Positions 51,790 to 60,945 of a DNA stretch of 64,000 nt are shown here, piece by piece. Numbering within the stretch: the first letter of the stretch is position 1; the number at the start of each line of letters is the position of its first letter. Made by a program: the position numbers and the translations under genes. The notes below the pieces were generated by a model that saw only the letters and a program-made list of their open reading frames with translations, was not told the origin of the DNA and did no database searches. Source of the DNA: Bacillus sp. HF117_J1_D (GTDB lineage: Bacteria; Bacillota; Bacilli; Bacillales; Bacillaceae_C). The stretch covers positions 1 to 64,000 of the forward strand of contig JAABNQ010000014.1 in assembly GCA_009928435.1 (NCBI GenBank). Reading direction: 5' to 3'.

Positions 51790-53904
51790 TTAAGCAGCTT
51801 TTTTCCTTTCGACTATGCGCTTCGGCCAAAAGCTCCATTTGCCAAGGAGCATCAATATAGCTGGAATAAGAAGCGGACGAACAATAAATGTATCAATCAA
51901 AATCCCCAAAGCCATAATGAACCCGAACAACTTTAATTCATAGATAGGCATCGTCGCCAGGACAAGGAAGGTTGCAGCCAAAATCAATCCCGCAGAACTG
52001 ATGACACCGCCTGTTCGATCGACACCTCTTCTGACAGCATCAGCAAACGGCATGGAGCTGACTTCTTCACGGATCCTTGCGATGAGCATGATGGAATAGT
52101 CCACTCCGAGTGCGATGAGGAACACTAAAGCATAAAGCGGTATTCGATAGCTGATGGCATCCAATCCTAAGAAGACTTTGAACAGGAATAGTGAAAGGCC
52201 AATCGTTGCTGCGTATGAGAGCAGGATGGTTCCCATCATGTAGACTGGTGCAACGATGGAACGAGTTTGCAGACCTAGCATGACGGAGATCAGGACGATC
52301 ATCAATACCATGACCACAATGGTGTCACGTTTATTAATATCCCTGAGATCAGCATTTTTTGCACTTTCCCCGGAAACGAACAGCTCAGTATCCGCCAGAT
52401 CAGCGTTTTTTAGAATTTCATCGCTTTTTTCGCGGATCGTTTTAACAGCATCCAACGCTTCATGTTCATATGGATTTCCCTTGAATATCAATGAAAGCTT
52501 GGCGCTTTTTCCGCCTTCGGATAAAGGGTGCCCCTGCGCAGTCACCTGGTCAACGCCTTTGATTTTCTCAAGCTCCTCGATCGCAGACTGCAAACCCTGC
52601 ATTTCAAGCTTCTGATCAGATACGAAAAGCAGAGTTCCTGGTGCCAAACTTCCTTCAGAAAAATCTTCCCTGAGTTGTTCATAGCCGATCCGTGAAGACA
52701 GGTCTTCAGGGAAGGAGGCAATTAAATCATAGGACTCTTCTAATTTCGTCATATTCCACCCTGCAAGCGTCAAAAGAAGGGCGATAGGAATGAGAAAAGC
52801 GAGCGGACGTTTCGTCACCTTGTCAGCCATTTTCCCCCAAATTGTTTTCTTTTCAGCTTTTTCGTCCCCGTACTTTGGAATGACGGGCCAGAAGGCTTTT
52901 CGGCCAGTTAATGCGAATAAAGCCGGCAAGAGTGTCAGTCCTGCGATGAGCATGAAGGCTGCTGCAATCGCAAATGCGGGAGCAAAATTCTGATAAGGCT
53001 CATATAAAGCGAAAAATAAAGTGGCTACCCCAAGGATAATCGTACTTCCACTGAAAAAGATCGGCTCTTTAACATGGCGCATCGTTTCGCGAATAGCTGA
53101 ATCTTTTTGTTCATGGATACGGAGTTCCTCTCGATAACGGGAAAATATGAGCAGCGAATAATCAGTTATCACCGCGAATAAAAGGATGGTCATGATGGAA
53201 ACAGCCTGGCTGTCAATGGTAAACAATCCCGCCTTCGTAGCCAGCCCGATCACTTTATCGACAACTGTGTAAACAATGGCGGCACCAACAAGTGGGATCA
53301 GTGTCAACAGTGGCGAACGATAGATTAACAGCAGTAATACCAAAATTAACCCGACAGTCGACAGTAATAGAACAATGTCCGCACGGCTGAACAGTTCAAC
53401 CGCATCTGCTGCGATTCCTGCTGGCCCTGTCCATGATACCTTTACATCATGATCCGCGGTAATCTGCTTTTTGATTTGATCTACTACTGCGTGTAAATCC
53501 TTGCTCTCTAGGTTTTCAGGCAGCCTGATGGGAAGGAAGAATGTCCTCTTATTTTCGGAGAGGAACGAATCCCTAACTTCCGGAGGCATGTTGGATAATG
53601 GAATTGTCTCGATGTCTCCGTATTTTTTATCTACCTTCAGATCCTCGACCTGCTGGGCAAACATCAATATCTCATCATCCGTCAGGCCGCTTTCTTTGGA
53701 AAAAACAGCAAACAGCGGCAGTCCATCGTCATCAGGGAAATATTTTTCCAATTGGCGGTCGGCGATGATCGATTCGGCATCCGCAGGGAGACCTGCATCT
53801 TTATTTGCGGCAACAAAATCCTTGGCTCCGGGTGCAAAGCTTGACAATATCCCAGCCAAAGCCACCCATATTATTAGAAAAAACCACCATTTTCCTTTAG
53901 CCAT
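51790..53904 (-). CDS. MMPL/RND superfamily transporter
   Basis: 704 residues with duplicated RND halves: helix 1, a periplasm-like domain of about 150 residues, five helices, then helix 7, second domain and five helices. The intramembrane Asp motifs are VITDYSLLIFSRYREEL (first half) and LGVDYSIMLIARIREEV (second half). Related to B. subtilis YdfJ/YdgH exporters of lipids or hydrophobic compounds; substrate unknown. Its ATG overlaps the stop codon of the upstream small gene by one base (TAATG). Confidence 0.9.
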   Translation of the reverse strand: MAKGKWWFFLIIWVALAGILSSFAPGAKDFVAANKDAGLPADAESIIADRQLEKYFPDDDGLPLFAVFSKESGLTDDEILMFAQQVEDLKVDKKYGDIETIPLSNMPPEVRDSFLSENKRTFFLPIRLPENLESKDLHAVVDQIKKQITADHDVKVSWTGPAGIAADAVELFSRADIVLLLSTVGLILVLLLLIYRSPLLTLIPLVGAAIVYTVVDKVIGLATKAGLFTIDSQAVSIMTILLFAVITDYSLLIFSRYREELRIHEQKDSAIRETMRHVKEPIFFSGSTIILGVATLFFALYEPYQNFAPAFAIAAAFMLIAGLTLLPALFALTGRKAFWPVIPKYGDEKAEKKTIWGKMADKVTKRPLAFLIPIALLLTLAGWNMTKLEESYDLIASFPEDLSSRIGYEQLREDFSEGSLAPGTLLFVSDQKLEMQGLQSAIEELEKIKGVDQVTAQGHPLSEGGKSAKLSLIFKGNPYEHEALDAVKTIREKSDEILKNADLADTELFVSGESAKNADLRDINKRDTIVVMVLMIVLISVMLGLQTRSIVAPVYMMGTILLSYAATIGLSLFLFKVFLGLDAISYRIPLYALVFLIALGVDYSIMLIARIREEVSSMPFADAVRRGVDRTGGVISSAGLILAATFLVLATMPIYELKLFGFIMALGILIDTFIVRPLLIPAILMLLGKWSFWPKRIVERKKAA

Positions 53905-54305
53905 TATCGTTTCCCATCTTTCTCAATAAGGAAGGTCACAAAAATAAATAAGGCGAAGCTAATCAGAAGAATAGACCCGCCGACGATATAGAAAATCAGA
54001 GAAAAAGTTTTATTCACACCGAACGGCTCAATGAATTGGAACCACATGCCCGCTGTTAAACCGATCGAACCGATGATGGCCGTCCAACCGTGAAATGTGA
54101 CCAATTTTTTTGCTCGCACTTTGAACATCCTGTAAAAAGCTCCCCATGCAAACATCGATAACCAGCCGACCAAAAGAATGTGCGTGTGAACCGGGCGGAA
54201 TGCATAAGATCCCGCTCCCGCCATATGTGAACCCAAAACGGCTCCAATTAAACCAAAAATCGCTGCAATGCGAATGAATCGGATACTCCATTTTTCTTGT
54301 GACAT
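53904..54305 (-). CDS. Small four-helix membrane protein, haem-copper oxidase subunit I-like
   Basis: 133 residues, four helices, with histidines placed inside helices (LGSHMAGAG, RPVHTHILLVGWLSMFAWG, VTFHGWTA). This pattern resembles the haem-binding part of cytochrome oxidase subunit I, so a haem protein is possible but unproven. AGGAGGAA precedes the ATG. It is translationally coupled to the MMPL gene. Confidence 0.65.
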   Translation of the reverse strand: MSQEKWSIRFIRIAAIFGLIGAVLGSHMAGAGSYAFRPVHTHILLVGWLSMFAWGAFYRMFKVRAKKLVTFHGWTAIIGSIGLTAGMWFQFIEPFGVNKTFSLIFYIVGGSILLISFALFIFVTFLIEKDGKR

Positions 54306-54597
54306 TGTTATTCCTCCTGTTTTGTTCGTGATATATGTATCCTAAATCCCGAAAGTGAACTCAACATTAACAAAAGGTTACAAGTTGAATGTTGCATTTA
54401 CATAGAAGGTAGAGAAAACCTGTTGAGTCCCAAATGAAATGGGCTTACGTTAAAATATTTATATGAACTTTTTTTAGTTTTTTACATAGAAATTACTTGG
54501 ATAAAGAAATTAGCATAATAGTTTAAATTGAAGTGTCCATCTTAATCAAACTTTAATAAAGCAAGCACATAATGAAACTGAAAAGGAGGAGTCATAG
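54306..54597. other. Divergent intergenic region before ccdA
   Basis: About 290 AT-rich bases between the divergent small membrane protein gene and ccdA. TTAACA-N5-TTACAA (54367-54383) and TTTACA (54397-54402) faintly resemble PhoP half-sites, too weak to call. CATAAT (54568-54573) could be a -10 for ccdA. Nothing else is seen. Confidence 0.35.
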
Positions 54598-55308
54598 ATG
54601 AATGATGTCGGAGTCTTTTTTGCACTTGCGGGGGGCGTATTGTCTTTTTTCTCCCCATGTGTTTTTCCTCTATTGCCTGCCTATATCACTCATTTAACAG
54701 GTGGGAAAATTGAAAATGCTAAATTGCAAGTAAGCCGAACGAAACTCTATACCCGTTCAATTGGATTCATCATTGGTTTTAGCCTCATTTTTATTGCGCT
54801 TGGAGCCTCGGCAAGTTTTATAGGGAAGGTGCTGGCGAATTATCGAATCATGATTATGCAGGTTGCCGGTTTGCTTATTATCGTTTTTGGCTTGCAGATG
54901 GCAGGCTTGTTGAAGTTTAAATTCTTAATGAAGGAAAAACGAATGGAAACTGAACACGGATCAAAAAGTGTCTGGAGTTCCATATTATTGGGAATGGCGT
55001 TTGCGGCAGGTTGGTCCCCTTGCGTTGGACTGGCTCTTTCCTCCATACTATTATTGGCAGGTTCATCAGAAACGCTAAGTCAGGGGGTTTTTCTATTAGG
55101 TGCCTATTCTCTTGGAATGGCGATCCCATTTTTTATCATTTCCATTATCATTTCTTATTCCCTCAAGGCAATGAGAAAAATTAACAGATTCTTGCCGAAG
55201 CTGGCATTTGTCAATGGGATGATCATGGTGATGCTTGGGTTCTTGGTCTTAAGCGGACAAATGCAGAAAATCAGCGCCTGGCTGGCATCATATAGTCTAT
55301 TCTTTTGA
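54598..55308 (+). CDS. ccdA: Cytochrome c biogenesis / thiol-disulfide transporter CcdA
   Basis: 236-residue six-helix protein that carries electrons from cytoplasmic thioredoxin to outside thiol proteins. The redox Cys pair is in FFSPCVFPLLPAYI and AAGWSPCVGLALSSIL. AAAGGAGGAG precedes the ATG. The TlpA/ResA-like thioredoxin at 58143 is the likely electron acceptor. Confidence 0.92.
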   Translation: MNDVGVFFALAGGVLSFFSPCVFPLLPAYITHLTGGKIENAKLQVSRTKLYTRSIGFIIGFSLIFIALGASASFIGKVLANYRIMIMQVAGLLIIVFGLQMAGLLKFKFLMKEKRMETEHGSKSVWSSILLGMAFAAGWSPCVGLALSSILLLAGSSETLSQGVFLLGAYSLGMAIPFFIISIIISYSLKAMRKINRFLPKLAFVNGMIMVMLGFLVLSGQMQKISAWLASYSLFF

Positions 55309-55327
55309 TCAGAAGGAGGAAGCGGGC

Positions 55328-56026
55328 TTGCTTCAAGAAAACTTAATTGGAAAATCGGTTTTGGTTGTAGAAGATGATCCCAAGATACGTAATCTTGTAA
55401 AAATTTATTTGACCCGGGACGGTTATGAAGTGATTGAAGCGGTGAACGGCCTAGAGGCAAAGGAAAAAATAGAAGAGATGGATCCATGTATTTTAATTCT
55501 CGATCTGATGCTTCCCGAGATCAGTGGCGAAGAGATATGCAGATGGATTCGGGAGGAATATAAAAGCAGGATGCCGATCATTATGCTGACGGCAAAAGTG
55601 TCTGAAAAGGAACGAATCAAAGGTTTCAAATTGGGTGCCGATGATTATGTGGTCAAGCCTTTCAGCCCTGGAGAATTAATGGTCCGCATTGAAGCAGTGC
55701 TTAGAAGGACTGCGAGCCGCTGCGGAAAGCTGAGTTTTACCGGGTTTACGATTAAGCCGGCAAAAGGGGAGGCGTCAATCGACGGGGAACAGCTTGAGTT
55801 AACCAACTTTGAGTTCAAGCTTCTTCATATATTCATGCAGCATCCTGGTCAGATTTTATCAAGGGAACAAATCCTTTCCTTTATCTACGAGAATAATGAA
55901 AAGGCTGTATCAGACAGAACCATTGATGTCCATATCAAGCATTTACGTGAAAAAATAAAAACGAAAACACCTAAAGACTATATTCAAACCGTACGGGGAA
56001 TGGGGTATAAATTTGTGGCTCTATAA
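55328..56026 (+). CDS. OmpR-family response regulator
   Basis: 232 residues: receiver with VVEDDPKIRNLV, phospho-Asp in LILDLMLPEISG, Lys in ADDYVVKPFSPGE, and C-terminal winged helix (LELTNFEFKLLHIFMQH, TIDVHIKHLREKI, VRGMGYKFV). TTG start with GGAGGAAG upstream, 19 bases after ccdA, so it belongs to the same transcript. Overlaps the kinase gene by 14 bases. Confidence 0.92.
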   Translation: MLQENLIGKSVLVVEDDPKIRNLVKIYLTRDGYEVIEAVNGLEAKEKIEEMDPCILILDLMLPEISGEEICRWIREEYKSRMPIIMLTAKVSEKERIKGFKLGADDYVVKPFSPGELMVRIEAVLRRTASRCGKLSFTGFTIKPAKGEASIDGEQLELTNFEFKLLHIFMQHPGQILSREQILSFIYENNEKAVSDRTIDVHIKHLREKIKTKTPKDYIQTVRGMGYKFVAL

Positions 56027-57077
56027 AAGATTTTCCAACCTTTTATCAAGGCTTATCGCTCTGAATAGTATTGTCATATTGCTCGTTATTCTTATTGCAG
56101 GCATATCCGTCAAGGATTATGCTTGTTTTTTGGTTAATTCGGAACAAGTCACAGGACAGGACCTTGTGGACACCTTGAATGGGTTCCTTTGGAAAGTTGG
56201 CATTATTGTTTTTATCGTGGTGGGACTGTTCCATTATTTTACAGTCAGAAAAATGATGAGTCCCATTAGATCTTTATCAGCGGCGGCGAAATCAGTAAAG
56301 GAAGGCAGCATCCCAACAACAATTGATATAAGGACATCAGGCGAGATGAAGGAATTAATTGAGAATTTCAATTCAATGACAGAAACTCTCTATGTCGTTC
56401 AAGAGCAAAGGGAGGAAATGCTTCGTGATATTGCACATGAACTTCGTACTCCTTTAACCAATATAAATGGATATTTGGAAGCCTTGGAAAACAGGGTGAT
56501 AGAAGGGGATTCTGAGTTATTCGGTTCACTGCTTGAAGAATCCCAGCGTATCACAAGAATTGTCGAACTGATAACAGAATTGAATGCTTGGAATGAAGGG
56601 AACTTTTTCTCGGATAAGCAGTTTCGCCCCTTAATGATAAATGAATTGCTGACTAAAGTGATGACGACTTTCCAATTGAAATTGGAAGACCATTTTACAG
56701 AAATTGAAATTCATGTTGAGCAAGCGGGTATTCAGGCGAATCAAGATGGTCTGAAGCAGGCTTTTACAAATATACTTCAAAATATGATTGATTATAATAC
56801 CGGAAAGAAATTAACTGTGAGCGGGCTGATTGAAAAGGAAACATATACCATTACTTTGACACATACTGGACAATTTATTGATCCCGAAAAAAAAGATCTT
56901 ATTTTTGAACGTTTTTACCGAATGGAACAATCAAGAAGTGCAGAAACCGGTGGTGCAGGGCTTGGACTTGCCATCACCAAAAGTATTATAGCTTCTCACG
57001 GCGGTAAGATCGGAATCAATACAGATGGCAACTGTCATACCTTTTGGATTAAGCTTCCTTTGCATTCTGAAATTTAA
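56013..57077 (+). CDS. Sensor histidine kinase
   Basis: 354 residues: two membrane helices flanking a short (about 35-residue) outer loop, HAMP (MMSPIRSLSAAAKSVKEG), phospho-His in RDIAHELRTPLTNINGY, N-box FTNILQNMIDYN and G-boxes FERFYRMEQS, GGAGLGLAI. The very small sensor loop, which holds a Cys (DYACFLV) near its start, suggests sensing within or at the membrane; a redox signal fits the neighbours but is inference. Confidence 0.9.
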   Translation: MWLYKRFSNLLSRLIALNSIVILLVILIAGISVKDYACFLVNSEQVTGQDLVDTLNGFLWKVGIIVFIVVGLFHYFTVRKMMSPIRSLSAAAKSVKEGSIPTTIDIRTSGEMKELIENFNSMTETLYVVQEQREEMLRDIAHELRTPLTNINGYLEALENRVIEGDSELFGSLLEESQRITRIVELITELNAWNEGNFFSDKQFRPLMINELLTKVMTTFQLKLEDHFTEIEIHVEQAGIQANQDGLKQAFTNILQNMIDYNTGKKLTVSGLIEKETYTITLTHTGQFIDPEKKDLIFERFYRMEQSRSAETGGAGLGLAITKSIIASHGGKIGINTDGNCHTFWIKLPLHSEI

Positions 57078-57125
57078 TCATTTCTTAACAAATACAAATT
57101 ATGATGATTTTAGAGGAGTGATGAG

Positions 57126-57530
57126 ATGGAATTTACGATTGAAAAAGACCATATTAAAGGCGATTTACGGTTTGGGGAGCTAACGATTTCACCGGATGAC
57201 ACATACGGTTACCGTCCATACGAGCTTTTTGTCTCTTCATTAGCTGGTTGTAGCGGAAGTTTGCTACGCACCATTTTAACCAAAAGAAGAATGGCATTTG
57301 AGAAAATCGACATGCGGGTCTCCGCTGTTAGAAATCCTGATTACGCGAATCGAATTGAACAGCTTTCCTTTTCGGCTCGTGTTTATGCCAAAGAGCCCTT
57401 TGCACCGCAGCAAGCAGAAAAGATTGCTCGTTTAGTGGTGAAAAATTGCGGTATGATTCAGTCAGTCATTCAGTCAATGGACATCAAATTCAGCATTCAA
57501 TGTATTCCTTTGAATGGAAGTCAGAATTGA
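57126..57530 (+). CDS. OsmC/YhfA-family protein
   Basis: 134 residues with the two conserved cysteines of OsmC/Ohr-like proteins (SLAGCSGSLLRT and VKNCGMIQSV), Gly-Tyr-Arg-Pro-rich strand YGYRPYELFVSS. Such proteins reduce hydroperoxides or handle sulfur; precise substrate unknown. AGAGGAGTG precedes the ATG. Overlaps the next gene. Confidence 0.8.
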   Translation: MEFTIEKDHIKGDLRFGELTISPDDTYGYRPYELFVSSLAGCSGSLLRTILTKRRMAFEKIDMRVSAVRNPDYANRIEQLSFSARVYAKEPFAPQQAEKIARLVVKNCGMIQSVIQSMDIKFSIQCIPLNGSQN

Positions 57531-58141
57531 CCTATTTCCAGGTTGGCAGCTTAGCCATTCCAGCTGTTTGGGTTGCAGCTTCCGGGGCGCTGGTTGTTGC
57601 AGCCCTACTTAACAGGGCTTTTACGGGTAAAAAGGTTGAGGATTGGTATTGGAACGGATTTTTCTATTATTTTGTTTTATGGAAACTCAGCTATATTGTA
57701 TTCAATTTGGGCCTTTTTTTAGATATGCCCCTGTCGGTTTTGTATTTCAATGGCGGCACAAAAGGCCATATTTTTGCGTTGGCCATCGTATCTATATATT
57801 TGCTGGTCTTCGCATTAAAGCGATTCCCATTTTTATATGAAGAAAGTGCCTGGCTCTTTCTACTCTATTTTACTAGTTATCAGGTGGTCATTAGCTTTTT
57901 GGACAAAAGCAGCCTTGAGCTGTTTCTCCACCTTATATTATTGGGCATCCTTTTAATACTCCTATCGCAAAAAAAGAAAAAAGCCCTAACATCCAGACAA
58001 ATATTTCCGCTTTTCGTATTGCTTGAGCTTTTGATCATCAGTTGGTTCGATTCTCTTTTTTCGCTGGAATCGTTGACAATCATCTGGATGGGTTTGATTG
58101 TTTTCATTCTAGCAATAAAAGCTAATAAGGGGGCAAGATAA
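57527..58141 (+). CDS. Unknown multi-spanning membrane protein
   Basis: 204 residues from TTG 57527, which overlaps the OsmC stop (TTGA); ATG 57500 is an alternative. About seven hydrophobic helices with few charged residues. No family recognised with certainty. It ends one base before the thioredoxin-like gene start, so it is tightly coupled to the redox cluster and may be a partner or membrane thiol carrier (inference; no conserved Cys pair is evident). Confidence 0.65.
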   Translation: MTYFQVGSLAIPAVWVAASGALVVAALLNRAFTGKKVEDWYWNGFFYYFVLWKLSYIVFNLGLFLDMPLSVLYFNGGTKGHIFALAIVSIYLLVFALKRFPFLYEESAWLFLLYFTSYQVVISFLDKSSLELFLHLILLGILLILLSQKKKKALTSRQIFPLFVLLELLIISWFDSLFSLESLTIIWMGLIVFILAIKANKGAR

Positions 58142-58142
58142 C

Positions 58143-58736
58143 TTGAAAAAAAATCTTTTGTCTATCGCCATTATCATACTAGCCATTGCAATTGTAGCCG
58201 TCAATCTGTGGAAACCAGCTGAAAAGGAGGCTGTAAAAGAGAAATCGAATTCTGAAACGGAAGACGTAAAAGTGGCGGATGAAAATGTTCCAGGTGTGGA
58301 TCTATCTGAAGTGAAAGAAGGAAAGATGGCACCCGACTTTGAATTAGTCACATTAAACGGTGAGGCGGTCAAACTATCCGATTATAGAGGGAAAAAGGTC
58401 ATCTTAAATTTTTGGGCAACATGGTGCCCGCCCTGTAGGGCTGAAATGCCCCATATGCAAAACTTTTACGAACAAAACAAAGATAATGGCATCGAAATAG
58501 TGGCCGTGAACTTGACGAAGATGGATAAAGGGAGAATGGAAATGGACAAATTTGTCAAAGAATACGGTCTTACCTTTGATATTCCATTAGACGAAGAAGG
58601 TGACATTGGTATGCAATATCAAGCTTTTACCATACCCACGAGCTATATCATTGATACGAATGGGAAAATAGCATCAAAAGTTGTCGGCCCAATGGATGAG
58701 CCTACAATGGAAAGCCTAATGAATGAAATTGAGTAA
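58143..58736 (+). CDS. Membrane-anchored thioredoxin-like protein (TlpA/ResA type)
   Basis: 197 residues: N-terminal anchor (LLSIAIIILAIAIVAVNLW), a charged linker and a TlpA domain with FWATWCPPCRAEMPHMQ (CPPC active site) and the cis-Pro in TIPTSYIID. Reduces extracytoplasmic disulfides, for example apocytochrome c, using electrons from CcdA. TTG start. Confidence 0.92.
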   Translation: MKKNLLSIAIIILAIAIVAVNLWKPAEKEAVKEKSNSETEDVKVADENVPGVDLSEVKEGKMAPDFELVTLNGEAVKLSDYRGKKVILNFWATWCPPCRAEMPHMQNFYEQNKDNGIEIVAVNLTKMDKGRMEMDKFVKEYGLTFDIPLDEEGDIGMQYQAFTIPTSYIIDTNGKIASKVVGPMDEPTMESLMNEIE

Positions 58737-58745
58737 TTTCTCCAT

Positions 58746-58789
58746 TGCTTGTAGAGAAAGTAGCCATCCCTATTCTCTACAAGCATTTT
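58746..58789. terminator. Terminator between the thioredoxin and kinase genes
   Basis: Perfect 13-bp stem TGCTTGTAGAGAA / TTCTCTACAAGCA with 14-base loop; TTTT follows on the plus strand. Lies between convergent genes. Confidence 0.85.
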
Positions 58790-58794
58790 AGTGT

Positions 58795-60183
58795 TTAGTG
58801 AGCGGGAGATAATGGCAATTTCACAATAAATGTCATGCCTTTACCTTTATTCCTTCGTACATTTATAGAACCTCCGTGTAGCTGAACAACCTGATGGGCA
58901 ATTGATAGTCCAAGGCCCGTCCCTGGTATTTGTTTTGTTCTTGATTCGTCTACTCTATAAAATCGATCAAAGATCCGTTCCAAATGCATCTCCTCTATCC
59001 CAATGCCACTGTCACAATAGGAGATGGTTACTCCATCATCTTCTTTATGCAATGTAATATCTATTGAACCGCCGGCCTCGGTATATTTTAATGCATTAGA
59101 TAAAAGGTTTTCCCAAACTTTTTCCAAATAAGCCGGATCTCCTAGGATTTCCGCTTCATCAAGGTCCATGGACAAAGACATATCCTTTTCTTCAAGAAGC
59201 CATCTGTATCTATGGGTGACTTCCATCATTTGTTCATGGAGTTTAAATGTCCTCTTACGGAGCGGTGAAACAAGCTGATCCAATGATGTTAAAAGCATAA
59301 GCTGCTTTGTCAATGAAGAAAGCCGTTCCGTTTCCGATTGAATCACGACTGCATAGTTTTGCCTCTCTGTTTCCGAAAGACCGCTGTCCATCAGCAGCTC
59401 CGCATATCCTTTAATATTTAAAAGCGGGGACTGGAAATCATGTGACACATCGCTGATGAAATCCTTTCGGATCTGGTCATTCTCATTCAATCGCTCCGTC
59501 ATATTTCGAAAACTTTGGGCAAGCTGTCCGATTTCATCCCGCCGGTCGATGTCCAGTTCGGGGGAAAATTGTTCTTCGCCCACTTTTTTCGCAGCTTCGG
59601 TTAATTTTGTAATCGGATCAATGAGCATCTTGGCGACGGTTAACATGACCAGTACGCTGATAATCGCCATGACAATAACCATACCGCCAAGCAAATAATG
59701 TACCTCTGTAAAAAGGAACTTGATATCAGGACGGAGGAAGAGGGCATAGTCTGTTTCATTATGGCGGAAAGGGACTCCAACCGTATTGGCCAGCTCGTCT
59801 GAGAAGAAGCCTGTCACAAACGTTTCGGTCGGAAGATCCCTCATTCCGTGGTATACCCGCCCAGCCAAAACCTCGCTGACGGCATCTTGCGAAAGATTGT
59901 TGACACGAAATGGTGCCCCATATTGAATCGTTTCATCCTTCTCGTTGACAACATAAATTTTATAGCCTGTTGCAGATTGGGTTTGGAGAAAGCTTTCCAA
60001 ATCAAGATTTTTCTCTGATTCAATGAAGGAAGCTAATGACAAAGCAATTTCCATGTTTTTTTCATCATTTTTATCTTTTAACACTTGATGATAAAAGGTG
60101 TTAACAGCTAAAAAAGCAATCAGAGCGCTTATCATCATCGTTCCGAGTGTAAAGACAACGAATTTGCTGTAAAGTGATTTCAT
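58795..60183 (-). CDS. Sensor histidine kinase with extracellular domain
   Basis: 462 residues: helix 1, an outer sensor domain of about 135 residues, helix 2 (LLGGMVIVMAIISVLVMLTV), HAMP, phospho-His in ISDVSHDFQSPLLNIKGY, N-box WENLLSNALKYT and G-boxes FDRFYRVDES, GTGLGLSIAH. Pairs with the regulator whose stop it overlaps by 4 bases. Confidence 0.92.
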   Translation of the reverse strand: MKSLYSKFVVFTLGTMMISALIAFLAVNTFYHQVLKDKNDEKNMEIALSLASFIESEKNLDLESFLQTQSATGYKIYVVNEKDETIQYGAPFRVNNLSQDAVSEVLAGRVYHGMRDLPTETFVTGFFSDELANTVGVPFRHNETDYALFLRPDIKFLFTEVHYLLGGMVIVMAIISVLVMLTVAKMLIDPITKLTEAAKKVGEEQFSPELDIDRRDEIGQLAQSFRNMTERLNENDQIRKDFISDVSHDFQSPLLNIKGYAELLMDSGLSETERQNYAVVIQSETERLSSLTKQLMLLTSLDQLVSPLRKRTFKLHEQMMEVTHRYRWLLEEKDMSLSMDLDEAEILGDPAYLEKVWENLLSNALKYTEAGGSIDITLHKEDDGVTISYCDSGIGIEEMHLERIFDRFYRVDESRTKQIPGTGLGLSIAHQVVQLHGGSINVRRNKGKGMTFIVKLPLSPAH

Positions 60184-60854
60184 TTTTGCATTACCTCTAG
60201 TTTGTAGCCGACACCTCGAACCGTTGAAATGATGACATTTTCGGCTACTTTTTTCAACTTATCGCGAAGCCTTTTAATATGTACATTCAAAGTTTGCTCT
60301 TCACCTTCATAGTCATATCCCCAAACGCGTTCGAGCAATATTTCTCGTGTAAAGACTTGGTTGGGGCGGGAGGCGAGAACAGACAGTAATTCAAATTCTT
60401 TCAGCGGCAGCAGGATCACCTTTTTACCGGCAGATACTTCATAGCTCTGCCTGTTAATCTTAAGGGGGCCCACCTCGATTAACATATCGATCGCTTTGTC
60501 ATATCTTCTCAAAATGGCGTTGATTCTAAAAAGCAGCTCTTTCGGTTCAAACGGTTTGACAAGATAATCATCCGATCCAGCCAAAAAGCCTTTTTCCTTA
60601 TCTTCCAGTTCTCCTTTGGCTGTCAATAGGAGGACGGGAATATCCGCTTCAGTCCTTAATTTTTTTGTCAATGTATACCCGTCCATTCCGGGCATCATGA
60701 CATCTATGACAGCAAGATCGGGAACCTCATGATCTAACAAGGCAAGGGCATTTGGACCGTTTTCTGCCTTAAAAACCGTATAGCCGGCCTGCGTCAAATG
60801 GATATTAACCAGCTCTAAAATATGAGGGTCGTCGTCGACAACGAGTATTTTCAA
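60180..60854 (-). CDS. OmpR-family response regulator
   Basis: 224 residues: VVDDDPHILELV, phospho-Asp in LAVIDVMMPGMDGY, SDDYLVKPFEPKELL, winged helix ending VRGVGYKLEV. TTG start with AAAGGAG upstream. The tandem repeat array begins about 90 bases upstream of its start and could hold binding sites. Confidence 0.93.
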   Translation of the reverse strand: MKILVVDDDPHILELVNIHLTQAGYTVFKAENGPNALALLDHEVPDLAVIDVMMPGMDGYTLTKKLRTEADIPVLLLTAKGELEDKEKGFLAGSDDYLVKPFEPKELLFRINAILRRYDKAIDMLIEVGPLKINRQSYEVSAGKKVILLPLKEFELLSVLASRPNQVFTREILLERVWGYDYEGEEQTLNVHIKRLRDKLKKVAENVIISTVRGVGYKLEVMQK

Positions 60855-60885
60855 GTCGCCAGCTCCTTTTACTAAAACTGTTTAT

Positions 60886-60891
60886 ATTATA
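60886..60891 (-). promoter_or_regulatory. Candidate -10 of the second two-component operon
   Basis: Minus-strand TATAAT, 32 bases before the TTG start; no convincing -35 is seen. The repeat array starts about 55 bases upstream of it. Confidence 0.45.
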
Positions 60892-60945
60892 AAGGATATC
60901 GAGCTGTAAGAGAAAAGGAAAAGAGGAGGAAAAGAGGAGCCATAT

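Noticed and set aside
54367-54402. PhoP box before ccdA
   Set aside because: Only weak TTAACA-like half-sites without regular 11-bp spacing in an AT-rich region.
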